64,000 bases of DNA. Origin: G963665215 sp963665215. GTDB lineage: Bacteria > Chloroflexota > Dehalococcoidia > Lucifugimonadales > CAUZJF01. Made by a program: the position numbers and the translations under genes. Every line of letters begins with the position of its first letter. The stretch's first letter is position 1. Location of the stretch: NCBI GenBank assembly GCA_963665215.2, contig CAXXWW010000014.1:284858-348857 (forward strand), given 5' to 3'. Under the pieces are notes generated by a model, which made no database searches, was not told the DNA's origin, and was given only the letters and a program-made list of their open reading frames with translations. Of this stretch, positions 63,716 through 64,000 are shown piece by piece.

Positions 63716-64000
63716 GAGGTATCTTCAAAAAGTGTGTAAACAGTCAGGCGGTGTACCCTCTCTCTGAACAACACGGGCTCGAGGCCCAAGAGAGGAGATA
63801 GACCGCCCATGAGGAAGGAAAGCACTGAGAGTAGGTCGGAGTCAAGGCCGGAGTGGGAGCAGTTGGAGGATTGGGTGCGAAGCCAGGTCCAGAGGCTGAT
63901 CCAGGAGTTGCTGGAGGAGGAGGTGACGGCGTTTCTGGGAAGGGCGAAGTCGGCGCTCAGATCCGACTCGGACAACGATACCGGCTATCGGAACGGATAC
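63716..64000 (+). mobile_element. IS256-family element, copy 3 (runs off window)
   Basis: It begins GAGGTATCTTC at 63716 and matches copies 1 and 2 to the window end. It is one base from the MITE end. Confidence 0.9.
63809..64000 (+). CDS. IS256-family transposase, copy 3 (N-terminal part)
   Basis: ATG 63809 opens the same N-terminus as copies 1 and 2, including TAFLGRAKSALRSDSDNDTG, and is open to the right edge. Its mixture of TAFLGR (as copy 2) and DSDNDTGY (as copy 1) makes it a third variant. Confidence 0.9.
   Translation, partial: MRKESTESRSESRPEWEQLEDWVRSQVQRLIQELLEEEVTAFLGRAKSALRSDSDNDTGYRNGY

Noticed and set aside
1..64000. CRISPR arrays
   Set aside because: No regularly spaced direct repeats with unique spacers were seen. 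The only short tandem repeat is the 7-bp run at 9401-9426, and other repeats are IS ends, MITEs or dispersed palindromes.

Overview
The window is a GC-rich (clearly above 50 percent by eye) bacterial chromosome segment. Its genes resemble those of Chloroflexota, probably a Dehalococcoidia/SAR202-like lineage: hydantoinase A/B subunits, paired Gfo/Idh/MocA oxidoreductases, a mandelate-racemase-family enzyme, Ldh2-type dehydrogenase, DUF5679 protein, sortase, GatC-GatA and dispersed small repeats. The taxonomic call is inference from gene content; there is no rRNA or other strong marker. Many decayed genes and about a dozen insertion elements suggest a genome in an IS-proliferation phase.

Layout. 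0-0.75 kb: the start of a phage terminase gene running off the left edge, its likely promoter, and tRNA-Pro(CGG). 1.5-5.1 kb: a minus-strand isoprenoid/methyltransferase cluster (polyprenyl synthase, dead ubiE-like gene, UbiA-like membrane protein, methyltransferase). 5.2-7.0 kb: first IS1380-type element (called IS-A here). 7.8-13.4 kb: catabolic genes (enolase superfamily, hydantoinase B and A) with a dead ABC exporter fragment. 14.0-19.8 kb: a nested transposon, an IS1380-type element (IS-B) containing a second IS1380-type element (IS-C), an IS110 element and a damaged IS-A copy. 19.9-21.2 kb: an IS3 element. 21.3-25.5 kb: dehydrogenase remnants, a TPP enzyme, an Ldh2-family dehydrogenase and two very small genes. 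25.8-35.5 kb: transporters, a lipoprotein, an IS256-interrupted flavin reductase and a three-gene MarR-linked unit. 36.0-38.6 kb: IS630 and a second IS256. 38.8-47 kb: an HD-GYP/LuxR regulator broken by a 161-bp MITE, and an ABC exporter operon whose large permease is split by IS-A. 47-58 kb: remnants, two Gfo/Idh/MocA genes, a Fur-type regulator with a Ni/Co transporter, a TlpA thioredoxin, glutaryl-CoA dehydrogenase with an internal stop, a sortase, and GatA/GatC. 58.2-64 kb: a second IS-B/IS110 block fused to a DNA-glycosylase remnant, a DUF262-HNH gene (again MITE-broken) in an operon with an EEP-family nuclease, a third MITE and the start of a third IS256.

The most notable points are as follows. 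(1) Four genes (ABC permease, HD-GYP/LuxR regulator, DUF262-HNH, flavin reductase) are each broken by a mobile element whose precise removal, leaving one target duplication, restores a continuous and family-consistent reading frame. The insertions are therefore very recent or polymorphic. (2) A 161-bp MITE with 6-bp target duplications is present three times. (3) The DUF262-HNH plus EEP-nuclease pair is a candidate defence operon. All functional names come from motif recognition by eye; no database search was run.
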